From Fibrobacter sp. (GTDB lineage Bacteria > Fibrobacterota > Fibrobacteria > Fibrobacterales > Fibrobacteraceae), in NCBI GenBank assembly GCA_017526585.1, contig JAFXRC010000058.1:1-64000 (forward strand): a DNA stretch of 64,000 bases, written 5' to 3'. This document shows, piece after piece, positions 34,460 to 41,486 of the stretch (the first letter of the stretch is position 1; each line of letters opens with the position of its first letter). Both the position numbers and the translations under genes were made by a program. Below the pieces are notes generated by a model, which saw nothing but the letters and a program-made list of their open reading frames with translations, had not been told where the DNA came from and did no database searches.

Positions 34460-35386
34460 ATGAAGAGCGTCCTGAAAATATTCCTGTTCGCCCTGGTGTT
34501 CGCGGGGTTTGCCTTTGCCGAAGCACAAGACAGCGACGAGCCTACTGTATCCAAATTTCGCGAACGGCTTTCGCTGCGTTTCTTGTGTGATTACAATTTC
34601 GTGGCCATCTGGAATTCCGCCTACAACAACTCGATGCTCAATTCGAACCGCCCGGTCGATGTGGGCATCGGCGTCGGTTACGACAGTCTGTTTACCACAT
34701 TCGGAATTTCGTGGGACGTGTCCGCCGATTTCAAGTACAGCCTCCCTTTTACCACTTCAAAAGAAAAATCAGATACCCAGGCTTTTGAGACTGGGCTCGA
34801 CTTTTTCCCGGGAAACTGGTGGCTTGCGGCAAAGCTCCGCTTTTACAGCGGCTTTACCGCGGAAGTCGAACGCGACGGCGAAAAGGAGCAACAATTCATT
34901 GACCTCTGGTTTGCGGACATGTATTTCTCGATGCTCTGGATGGCGACCGCGAAAGGAGTTTTCGCCCCCAGGAGCGCCTACTTTTTGGATCGCCGTCAAA
35001 AGAAATCAGCCGGGAGTTTGATTATTGGCGGGCGCCTGCAGCGAAACATTGCCGAAGACAACGACGGAGTGCTCGGTTACGTAAACGACAAGCGCGACAT
35101 CACCTCCATCTGGGGTGACGTCGGGTACACCTACACCTTCGTTTTCGGCAACGGGTATTTCTGGAACCTCTGGGGCGTTGTAGGCATCGCGTACGGCCGC
35201 GAACGCATTGACGACGGCAACCTGCTATTGCCCGAATCGGACATAAAGACCGCCTTGGGCTACATCGGGGAAAAATGGGCTTGGAACATCGTTCTTAAAT
35301 GCGGATACTCCGCCATTGCGTTTGGCGAACATCTGGAGCAAAAATACGTATCTGCCTTCGAAATCCTTGTGGTACGCAGGTTCTAA
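34460..35386 (+). CDS. Probable outer-membrane beta-barrel protein, unknown function
   Basis: This 308-residue protein has a signal peptide (FLFALVFAGFAFA) and a run of amphipathic strands with aromatic girdles such as SLRFLCDYNFVAIWNSAY, WLAAKLRFYSGFTAEVE and YTYTFVFGNGYFWNLWG. It ends in phenylalanine (VVRRF), the usual barrel-insertion signal. No family is recognised. It probably forms an operon with the lipoprotein in front. Confidence 0.6.
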   Translation: MKSVLKIFLFALVFAGFAFAEAQDSDEPTVSKFRERLSLRFLCDYNFVAIWNSAYNNSMLNSNRPVDVGIGVGYDSLFTTFGISWDVSADFKYSLPFTTSKEKSDTQAFETGLDFFPGNWWLAAKLRFYSGFTAEVERDGEKEQQFIDLWFADMYFSMLWMATAKGVFAPRSAYFLDRRQKKSAGSLIIGGRLQRNIAEDNDGVLGYVNDKRDITSIWGDVGYTYTFVFGNGYFWNLWGVVGIAYGRERIDDGNLLLPESDIKTALGYIGEKWAWNIVLKCGYSAIAFGEHLEQKYVSAFEILVVRRF

Positions 35387-35432
35387 CCCACAAAGCAAGG
35401 CTTTTTAGGGGCAAAGGAGCGCATATAGCAGA

Positions 35433-35460
35433 AAAGTGTTGTAAAACACAACAACACTTT
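35433..35460. repeat. Inverted repeat AAAGTGTTGT...ACAACACTTT
   Basis: A perfect 10-bp stem (35433-35442 with 35451-35460) around an eight-base loop. It lies in the gap between the barrel gene and pth and lacks a clear T run, so it could be an operator or part of a terminator. Confidence 0.45.
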
Positions 35461-35503
35461 GTCGCCGACCACTATACCTTTTCACCCCGTACTAATCTAT
35501 CTT

Positions 35504-35596
35504 ATGGATACGAAACCAAACATCCCAAACACCAACGACGGCATCCCTTTGGGGGGGATGCCGTTTGTTATATTTGTGCCATGTATATTATTGTAG
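35504..35596 (+). other. Short leader frame overlapping the pth start
   Basis: A 30-codon frame starts at ATG 35504 (MDTKPNIPNTNDGIPLGGMP...) and ends at a TAG inside pth, in a different frame. It contains a terminator-like hairpin. It may be a leader peptide or chance; no ribosome site is obvious. Confidence 0.25.
35534..35572 (+). terminator. Terminator-like hairpin in front of pth
   Basis: ACGGCATCCC pairs with GGGATGCCGT around a T/G-rich loop, followed by TTGTTATATTT. The T tract is interrupted. It could end the barrel-protein transcript, or act as an attenuator for pth, whose ATG lies nine bases further. Confidence 0.6.
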
Positions 35597-36135
35597 GTCT
35601 TGGAAATCCGGGTACGCAGTACCAGAATACGCATCACAATGCCGGCTTTATGGCTTTAGATACGCTCGCCAGTCCCGACAAGGACTGGAAATCGGAGCAT
35701 AAGGCTCTGACGATGAAGGTGAACATTGCGGGGGAGGAAGTTCTCCTGGCAAAGCCGCAGACCTACATGAACCTCTCGGGTGAAGCCGTGCAGGCCCTGA
35801 TGACTTGGTACAAGGTGAAAACGGACCACCTTCTAGTCTTTAGCGATGATGTCAATCTAGATGTTGGCCGCATCCGTTGCCGTAAGGACGGCAGCCATGG
35901 CGGTCAGAACGGACTGCGCAACATCATTGAGCATGTGGGCGACAAGTTCCCGCGCATCCGTTTCGGTGTCGGCAAGTGCCCGCCCAAGTTCGACCTTTCC
36001 AACTGGGTGCTCGCCAAGTTCTCGCCCGAAGACCGCCCCGTGTTCAACGAGGCGATTGCAAAGGTTCCTGCTCTTGTGGAATGCTACTTTAAGCTGGGTA
36101 TCGAGAAGTGCATGGAACGCTACAACGGTAAGTAG
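35581..36135 (+). CDS. pth: Peptidyl-tRNA hydrolase
   Basis: This 184-residue enzyme frees tRNA from peptidyl-tRNA that falls off the ribosome. It begins MYIIVGLGNPGTQYQNTHHNAGFMALD, where N and H of the T-x-HNAG motif form the active site, and has PQTYMNLSGEAV and the catalytic-loop GQNGLRNI. Length is standard. A longer open frame upstream is not supported by family alignment. There is no classic ribosome site before the ATG, and the space upstream is taken by a hairpin. Confidence 0.93.
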   Translation: MYIIVGLGNPGTQYQNTHHNAGFMALDTLASPDKDWKSEHKALTMKVNIAGEEVLLAKPQTYMNLSGEAVQALMTWYKVKTDHLLVFSDDVNLDVGRIRCRKDGSHGGQNGLRNIIEHVGDKFPRIRFGVGKCPPKFDLSNWVLAKFSPEDRPVFNEAIAKVPALVECYFKLGIEKCMERYNGK

Positions 36136-36144
36136 CGTTACCTC

Positions 36145-36726
36145 TTATTCCCTGATTGTGAAGCGGAGTTCGCCAAACGGAGTGCAGAAGTCCAGGTTTT
36201 CGAGATTGTTCGTCTTGATTCCCGTGAACATGCGGTAGCCGCCGCCAATCGAAATTTCAAGCATCTTGGTGACGCGGTAGTTGAAGTGTGCAGCCATGTC
36301 CGCCGTGAAGAAGTAGTCTTCGGATTCGAAGGATTCATCTTCGGGTTCCATCACGTAGAGTGCGCCGCCGCCGATTTCGATAGGCACAGAAACCGAGAAC
36401 TTGTCGAACCGCAGCGGGAACAGTTCCACGAATCCGCCGAACGACATGTACTTGATCATCTGCTTTTCTTTGACATTGTAGTTGCGGACATCGCTCAAGA
36501 GCCTAGAGACCCAGACACCCGTAGAAAACAGCGGGTTGATGTCGAGACCGATGCGCAGGTTTGCAAAGATGGCGCCGTCGTCAGCCACAAGCACGTTTCC
36601 GCCGCTGACGCCGATAAAGGCCTTCAGTCCGTCGTCGGACTTTTCTTCGGGGGTGAACTGCACGCTGCGAAGTTCAGCGTTTGCAAAAGCCACCAAGGCG
36701 ACCAAGAGAATGAGAATTTTCTTCAT
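36145..36726 (-). CDS. Exported protein of unknown function
   Basis: This 193-residue protein has a signal peptide (MKKILILLVALVAFANA) and short amphipathic strands (IFANLRIGLDINPLFSTGVWVSRLL, GGGALYVM) that point to a small outer-membrane or periplasmic beta protein, with glycine-rich strand FIGVSGGNVLV. It starts 15 bases after the YihY stop and probably shares its transcript. AAAGGA lies upstream of the ATG. Confidence 0.55.
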   Translation of the reverse strand: MKKILILLVALVAFANAELRSVQFTPEEKSDDGLKAFIGVSGGNVLVADDGAIFANLRIGLDINPLFSTGVWVSRLLSDVRNYNVKEKQMIKYMSFGGFVELFPLRFDKFSVSVPIEIGGGALYVMEPEDESFESEDYFFTADMAAHFNYRVTKMLEISIGGGYRMFTGIKTNNLENLDFCTPFGELRFTIRE

Positions 36727-36741
36727 AAGCAAAGTCCTTTG

Positions 36742-37728
36742 TTAAAGTCTGTCCTTCGTCATGTTCAGTCCCTCGGTGGGGGCGCCTTCCCAGTTCCAAA
36801 TGCGGTCCTTGCTTTCGGGCCAGGTGCATATTGTCCATACGATGGAATTACCGCAGAGGACGATGGTCCAGATGCCGAAGACGAGGAAGAGTATAAGGGG
36901 AATAAAGGCGAGCGAACCGTAGAAGATAGACATACGGGTCACGAGCATCGTCTGGATGAGCATCAGGATTTTCACGTAGATGATAATGCATACCCAAGCC
37001 AGGAATGTGATGCCGATGGATGAAAGGAGAAGTTTCTTCTTGGTGTACGTTTTCGGATCCGGTCTAGCAGGGAGCGCATAAAGGGTCATAAAGATAACCG
37101 CGAGGAACGCCCCGTGGAAAGTCAGGTACCAGAAAGCGTTGATCAGGGTCTTTAGGACCGAGGGGTCGAAGTGGAGCCCATCGATGACGATGACCGAGAG
37201 CACATTCTGCACATGGTTCACAAAGCCGGCGTAGAGACCGATGATGCCTGCGAAAATAAGGAGAAGCGGGGTGTAGATGCGGAGCTGCTTATGAAGAGGA
37301 CGCGAAACCTTGTTCTCCCACACCACGTTGAAGTTCGATTCGAGGCTCCCGAAGGCGAGGATGAACGTGATAAAGAGACCCATGGCACCGATGAAGCCGA
37401 GCTTTCCGATGGGGACGTGTTCGGCGTTTTTCACGATAGCGATGATGGGGTCGATAGGCCAATCCAGGTCAAGGAACTTGAGCAGGTGCGGCAGGTAGTC
37501 CGAGGCGAAGTTGCCGAATCCGACGGCGATGGTAATCGAGGTCAAAAGGATTAGCAGGGGAACCACGGCAAGGAATGTCGTGTAGGTGAGTGCCGCCGCG
37601 CGGGTCAGTCCATGGAAGTACAGAAAGGACTTGCCTGCGATGATGGCAACTTTTACCGGGGTTCCGGAGCGTTCGGCGATGGCGTCGAACAGCTTTTCCC
37701 AGGAAAAATCCTTAAACCAGTTGGGCAT
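36742..37728 (-). CDS. YihY/UPF0761 family inner-membrane protein
   Basis: This 328-residue protein has about six membrane helices and the family motifs AAALTYTTFLAVVPLLILL near the N terminus and FLAWVCIIIYVKI. The family was once called ribonuclease BN, but that assignment is wrong and the role is unknown (often linked to envelope or virulence functions). The ATG at 37728 gives MPNWFKDFSWEKL. It follows the porin-like gene at 37744 by 15 bases on the same strand. Confidence 0.85.
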   Translation of the reverse strand: MPNWFKDFSWEKLFDAIAERSGTPVKVAIIAGKSFLYFHGLTRAAALTYTTFLAVVPLLILLTSITIAVGFGNFASDYLPHLLKFLDLDWPIDPIIAIVKNAEHVPIGKLGFIGAMGLFITFILAFGSLESNFNVVWENKVSRPLHKQLRIYTPLLLIFAGIIGLYAGFVNHVQNVLSVIVIDGLHFDPSVLKTLINAFWYLTFHGAFLAVIFMTLYALPARPDPKTYTKKKLLLSSIGITFLAWVCIIIYVKILMLIQTMLVTRMSIFYGSLAFIPLILFLVFGIWTIVLCGNSIVWTICTWPESKDRIWNWEGAPTEGLNMTKDRL

Positions 37729-37743
37729 TGTCCGCAAAAAAGC

Positions 37744-38802
37744 TTACTTGAGGGTACTGGTCAGGCGGAAGGCGAGACCCACGTCGCTCATTTCGTTTTC
37801 GCTGTAGACGCTGAACTGAATCTTGGACTTGCCGATGCTCTTCACATAGGCGACGGTCCATGCCCAGTCGTCGTAGGTGCCCTTTGTGGCGCCATAGAGG
37901 TTGTCACGCTTGTTGATGTATTCCCATTCCACCATCAGGTTGCTCATGAGCGTGTTGAGAATGCCGGTTTTCGGGGCGAAGTCCAGACCCAGGTAGAAGG
38001 GCTGGTAGTAGATGCCCGGCTGGAAGTACTTGGATTCGGGGGCGATATAGTTCTCTGCGTTCTGGTCGACATCGTCGTCCTGCGTGTAGATGCAGGCGTA
38101 TTCACCGTAGGCGCGGAGGAAGGGGAGGAATCCGTAGCTAGCGTAGGCGGCAACACGGTGGGTGATATAGGCGCTGTTCTGCACCACGTCCACCAGGTTT
38201 GCACGGTAGGCAGCCTTGACTTCCAGCGGGAAGGTGAACTTCATGTCGTCTTCGATACGGACATAGCCCTGGTTTGCGGTTCCGTTCTTGGCGGCGACCA
38301 TGGCGTTCAACTGGTTGAGACCACTCTTCCAACCGAGTTCAACGGCGTTGTGGCTGTAATCGCGCATCCAGAGTCCGCGCTTGGTCAGGTCCTTGTCCAC
38401 ATAGGTACCGAAGTTGGTGGACTGCGACCAGTCGGTCTTCCAGCGACCGATCTTCAGGTTCATCTGATTTTCGTCGTTGAGTTTCCACTTGTAGTTCACC
38501 CAGTAGAGGTCGGCGAGAATTTTGTCGTAGTTCGAGCTCTTGCCGTCACCGTCCTTGATCTTGTTGCCAAATTCGGGGGCGAAGATGCGGAGCATGATGG
38601 TTCCGTCCAGGTTGTCGCTCTTGTATTGGCCACCGATGTTGGCACGAATCCAGCCGCTGCTGAAGTTGTTGTCTTCGTCGGCGATGGACTTGGTGACTTG
38701 AGTCTGAACATTGCCCTTGAGGGTCATGTTGTCGGTGACATCTGCGGCGATAGCGGAAATGCTCATGGCGAGTGCTACCGTAGCGATTTTCCTGAAGTTC
38801 AT
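37744..38802 (-). CDS. Porin-like outer-membrane protein, unknown specificity
   Basis: This 352-residue protein has a signal peptide (FRKIATVALAMSISAIA) and repeated barrel strands, including GWIRANIGGQYKSDNLDGTIMLRIF, LYWVNYKWKL and IQFSVYSENE. The DNLDGTIMLRIFAPEFGN region resembles short-loop porin strands. There is no clear family match. It leads an operon with YihY and the small exported gene. A TACTCC-type spacer leads to AAGGAGTAT before the ATG. Confidence 0.6.
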   Translation of the reverse strand: MNFRKIATVALAMSISAIAADVTDNMTLKGNVQTQVTKSIADEDNNFSSGWIRANIGGQYKSDNLDGTIMLRIFAPEFGNKIKDGDGKSSNYDKILADLYWVNYKWKLNDENQMNLKIGRWKTDWSQSTNFGTYVDKDLTKRGLWMRDYSHNAVELGWKSGLNQLNAMVAAKNGTANQGYVRIEDDMKFTFPLEVKAAYRANLVDVVQNSAYITHRVAAYASYGFLPFLRAYGEYACIYTQDDDVDQNAENYIAPESKYFQPGIYYQPFYLGLDFAPKTGILNTLMSNLMVEWEYINKRDNLYGATKGTYDDWAWTVAYVKSIGKSKIQFSVYSENEMSDVGLAFRLTSTLK

Positions 38803-38885
38803 AGATACTCCTTGAAGGATTTGTTTTCGCGTTAAAATTTAGAATTTGGAGTGTTTTTTTCAAGGACATTCCGCTGGAATATTGC

Positions 38886-38893
38886 TATTTTTG
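38886..38893 (+). promoter_or_regulatory. Putative -10 box TATTTTTG
   Basis: It lies 24 bases before the OmpA-family start at 38918 and matches the TAnnTTTG box known from Bacteroidota promoters. No TTTG box was found at the expected -33 spacing. Confidence 0.4.
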
Positions 38894-38917
38894 GCGCGTT
38901 TTTTAGGGAGTGACCCC

Positions 38918-39631
38918 ATGAATACTTTTTATCGTGCAATTATTCCGGTAGTTTTTTTGCTTGTATACGCAGCATCTGCAGAGGCTCGTGATATTGTTCC
39001 CAACAAGACACATGCTGTGCTTACAGTGTCCTATACCAACTTTGACGATGTTCCGCAGGCAAGGAAAAAACTTGTCTTTGTGGGGCAGAACGATCCAAAG
39101 AAAAAAGTAACGGTCGTAACCGATGCCGAAGGCGAGTCGACCTTCCATATTCCTCGCGAGGATACCTACACGATTTTCTGCGAGAGCCTTACGGGACTTT
39201 TCGAATGTGGAACGACGCCCTATGTGTCTACGACGGCAAGTACCGGGGGCATCAATGTCGCTTTTGACGATACCCGCGTCGAGCTTACAGGCGTGAATTT
39301 CAAGGCGGGGAGCGCCGAACTGGATTCCAGCTCGCTACAGACGCTCGATGCCGCTATTGTAGGGCTCAAGAAGAACCCGAAGGCAATTGTGGAAATCCAG
39401 GGGCATACCAGCTCCGAAGGCGATGAGGATATGAACCAGAAGCTTTCGGAAGAGCGCGCCTTTGTCGTGCTGCAGTACATGACTGCTAACGGTATCGATC
39501 GTGGACGCCTTGCCGCTAGCGGCTATGGTTCTTCGCAACCTAAGGCAACCAACGCTACCGAAGCGGGTCGCAAAAAGAACCGCCGCATCGAACTCGTCGT
39601 GCTTCGCGACGAAGATGGTGAAGTGAATTAA
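38918..39631 (+). CDS. OmpA-family peptidoglycan-associated protein
   Basis: This 237-residue exported protein has a signal peptide (about 1-22), an Ig-like N-terminal domain with KKKVTVVTDAEGESTFHIP, and a C-terminal OmpA domain from about residue 120: GVNFKAGSAELDSS, IVEIQGHTSSEGDED, NGIDRGRLAASGYGSSQP and GRKKNRRIELVVL. The aspartate and arginine that bind diaminopimelate are in place. It tethers the outer membrane to the cell wall. There is no lipidated cysteine. An AGGGAG site precedes the ATG. It ends convergent with cvfB, overlapping its stop by four bases. Confidence 0.85.
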   Translation: MNTFYRAIIPVVFLLVYAASAEARDIVPNKTHAVLTVSYTNFDDVPQARKKLVFVGQNDPKKKVTVVTDAEGESTFHIPREDTYTIFCESLTGLFECGTTPYVSTTASTGGINVAFDDTRVELTGVNFKAGSAELDSSSLQTLDAAIVGLKKNPKAIVEIQGHTSSEGDEDMNQKLSEERAFVVLQYMTANGIDRGRLAASGYGSSQPKATNATEAGRKKNRRIELVVLRDEDGEVN

Positions 39632-40461
39632 TTTTTCCGGAATCCGTCGTCGGAAAGGACGATTTTTCCTTCGCGGAAAAGGGTTCCTAAAATTTTCTTG
39701 AAAGTCTTCTTGGACATGCCGAATTCGCGGCGGATGTCTTCGGGGTCGCTCTTGTCGCCGTAGGGGAGGTAGCCGCCCGCGTCTTCAAGCTTTTGCATGA
39801 TTGCGGCGGGACTTTCGCTTTTCATGATACCCTTGTAGCCTACGGGTGTGAGGTTCAGCGTAATTTTCCCGTCTTCGGTGAATCGCTGGATGTAGCCCGC
39901 CATGGTGTCGCCGATGTAGATCCGCGGCGTGTTGGCGGTAACCATCAGGCGACCGGTGTAGCGAAAGTCCACGAGGAAGTCGATGTGGTCGCGGGTGACT
40001 TCGTAAGCGGCGAGTTGCACTTTTTGCCCTAGGTGGAGTTCCGAGGTGTCCAGGTCTAGAAAACTCTTGATTTTTTCGGTCGCGACGATTCGGTTGCTCT
40101 TGTCGTCTTCAAGGACATAGACCACGCAGCGGTCGCCGCGCCTAAGTTCACCGAGCTGCTGCTTGAAGGGCAGGAAAAGATCCTTGTTGAGCCCCCAGTC
40201 CAAAAAAGCGCCGAAACGGTTCACGTCCTTGACTTCCAGGACGGCGAATTCGCCGACAGTGGCAAGCGGCTTGTCGAGCGTGGCGATGGGGCGGTCCTCG
40301 GAATCCATGTAGACGAATACATCCAGGACTTCGCCCACTTCGAGGGAGAATTCGTCCTTTTTTCCGGGGAGCAGCACGCGCCCGCCCGTTTCAAGTTCCA
40401 GATAGTAGCCCTGCGGCATGATTTCTTCGACGCGGGCGCGGTTGTATTTGCCTAATTCCAT
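39628..40461 (-). CDS. cvfB: S1-domain RNA-binding protein CvfB
   Basis: This 277-residue protein has repeated S1 folds (residues about 5-60, 65-130 and 150-210) with GAFLDWGLNKDLFLPF, and a C-terminal winged helix (DPEDIRREFGMSKKTFKKILG). This is the layout of CvfB, a regulator of virulence and RNA metabolism in Gram-positives. The start MELGKYNRARVEEI has GGAAGG upstream; the frame runs on 52 codons without support. The gene lies between convergent and divergent neighbours and is probably monocistronic. Confidence 0.87.
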   Translation of the reverse strand: MELGKYNRARVEEIMPQGYYLELETGGRVLLPGKKDEFSLEVGEVLDVFVYMDSEDRPIATLDKPLATVGEFAVLEVKDVNRFGAFLDWGLNKDLFLPFKQQLGELRRGDRCVVYVLEDDKSNRIVATEKIKSFLDLDTSELHLGQKVQLAAYEVTRDHIDFLVDFRYTGRLMVTANTPRIYIGDTMAGYIQRFTEDGKITLNLTPVGYKGIMKSESPAAIMQKLEDAGGYLPYGDKSDPEDIRREFGMSKKTFKKILGTLFREGKIVLSDDGFRKN

Positions 40462-40583
40462 GGGGACCTTCCGTTCAAGTATTTCCCAAAAATAAAAAAA
40501 ATGGGGGTGTTCTTGTAGGTTTGGGAGCATTTTCTTGGAATTTGGCGTATAGATAATATGGATCTTTAAAAAAAGGATGTCAA

Positions 40584-41315
40584 ATGTCATCAGATTTACC
40601 TGTCGAATGCTCCCCAAAATCCGCCAACCTGCTGTACCGCAGCGCAGGCGCCCCCTTGTTACCCCGCGAAAAGCTCGAAAAGTGGGGGGCGGCTTCCATG
40701 ACGAACGAAGAACTGCTCGCGTTGATCCTGGGTAGCGGAAACCATGAGTGTAGTGTGTTCGAACTGTCCCGAAGGCTTTCGGACTTTCTCTCTATTCAGA
40801 CTCAGGTGCCGCCTCTTGAAAAGTTGCGCCGCATTCGCGGGCTGGGTCGCGTCAAGGCATCGCAAGTCCTTGCGTGTCTTGAACTTTCGGGACGCTACAT
40901 ATTAGGCAATTCGTCTTGCCCGGTGATGTCTCCCGAAGACATTTTGCCGCGTCTTTCGTTCTTGAAATATGAAGTCCAGGAACATCTGGTGGTCGTGACT
41001 CTCACTGCAGCAAATGGCGTCATTGGAATCCATGAAATCACGACGGGGCTAGTAAACCAGACTCCGGTGCACCCCCGCGAGGCTTTTGTGAAGGCTATCG
41101 AGGACCATGCCGTCTCGGTTGTATTTGCCCATAATCACCCTTCTGGCTCGATTGAGCCCAGCGCCGAGGACATGGGGGTGACTCGACTGCTCTGTGCATC
41201 GGGGAGGATTTTACGGATTCCGGTGCTAGATCATATCATCGTAGGAAAGGGAGGATTTACCAGTTTTTGCAGGATGTATCCAGAAATGTTCGAGAAGACT
41301 TTTGAACCAGCGTAG
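40584..41315 (+). CDS. radC: RadC-family JAB-domain protein
   Basis: This 243-residue protein carries the helix-hairpin-helix region (LRRIRGLGRVKASQVLACLEL) and the JAMM metal site in the RadC form: HEITTG glutamate, HNHPSGSIEPSAEDMGVT with its two histidines and aspartate. The family is conserved, but its function is still unclear (it is not a proven DNA-repair enzyme). The gene is free-standing, with AAAAAGGATG before the start. Confidence 0.9.
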   Translation: MSSDLPVECSPKSANLLYRSAGAPLLPREKLEKWGAASMTNEELLALILGSGNHECSVFELSRRLSDFLSIQTQVPPLEKLRRIRGLGRVKASQVLACLELSGRYILGNSSCPVMSPEDILPRLSFLKYEVQEHLVVVTLTAANGVIGIHEITTGLVNQTPVHPREAFVKAIEDHAVSVVFAHNHPSGSIEPSAEDMGVTRLLCASGRILRIPVLDHIIVGKGGFTSFCRMYPEMFEKTFEPA

Positions 41316-41486
41316 GGGTAAAAAGGAATATGTTTTTTTTCTTACATGGCTCGTGTTGTGGCGATTTCATTGATTTTTGTCAAAAAATCCGCGCTTAATG
41401 ATTGTTTTTGTTTTTTAAAAGTTATATTTAAATCAGTTAAATCGGGTCGCCTTGTTTGGTTGGCTTCCCACTATTAAGGAGATGCT

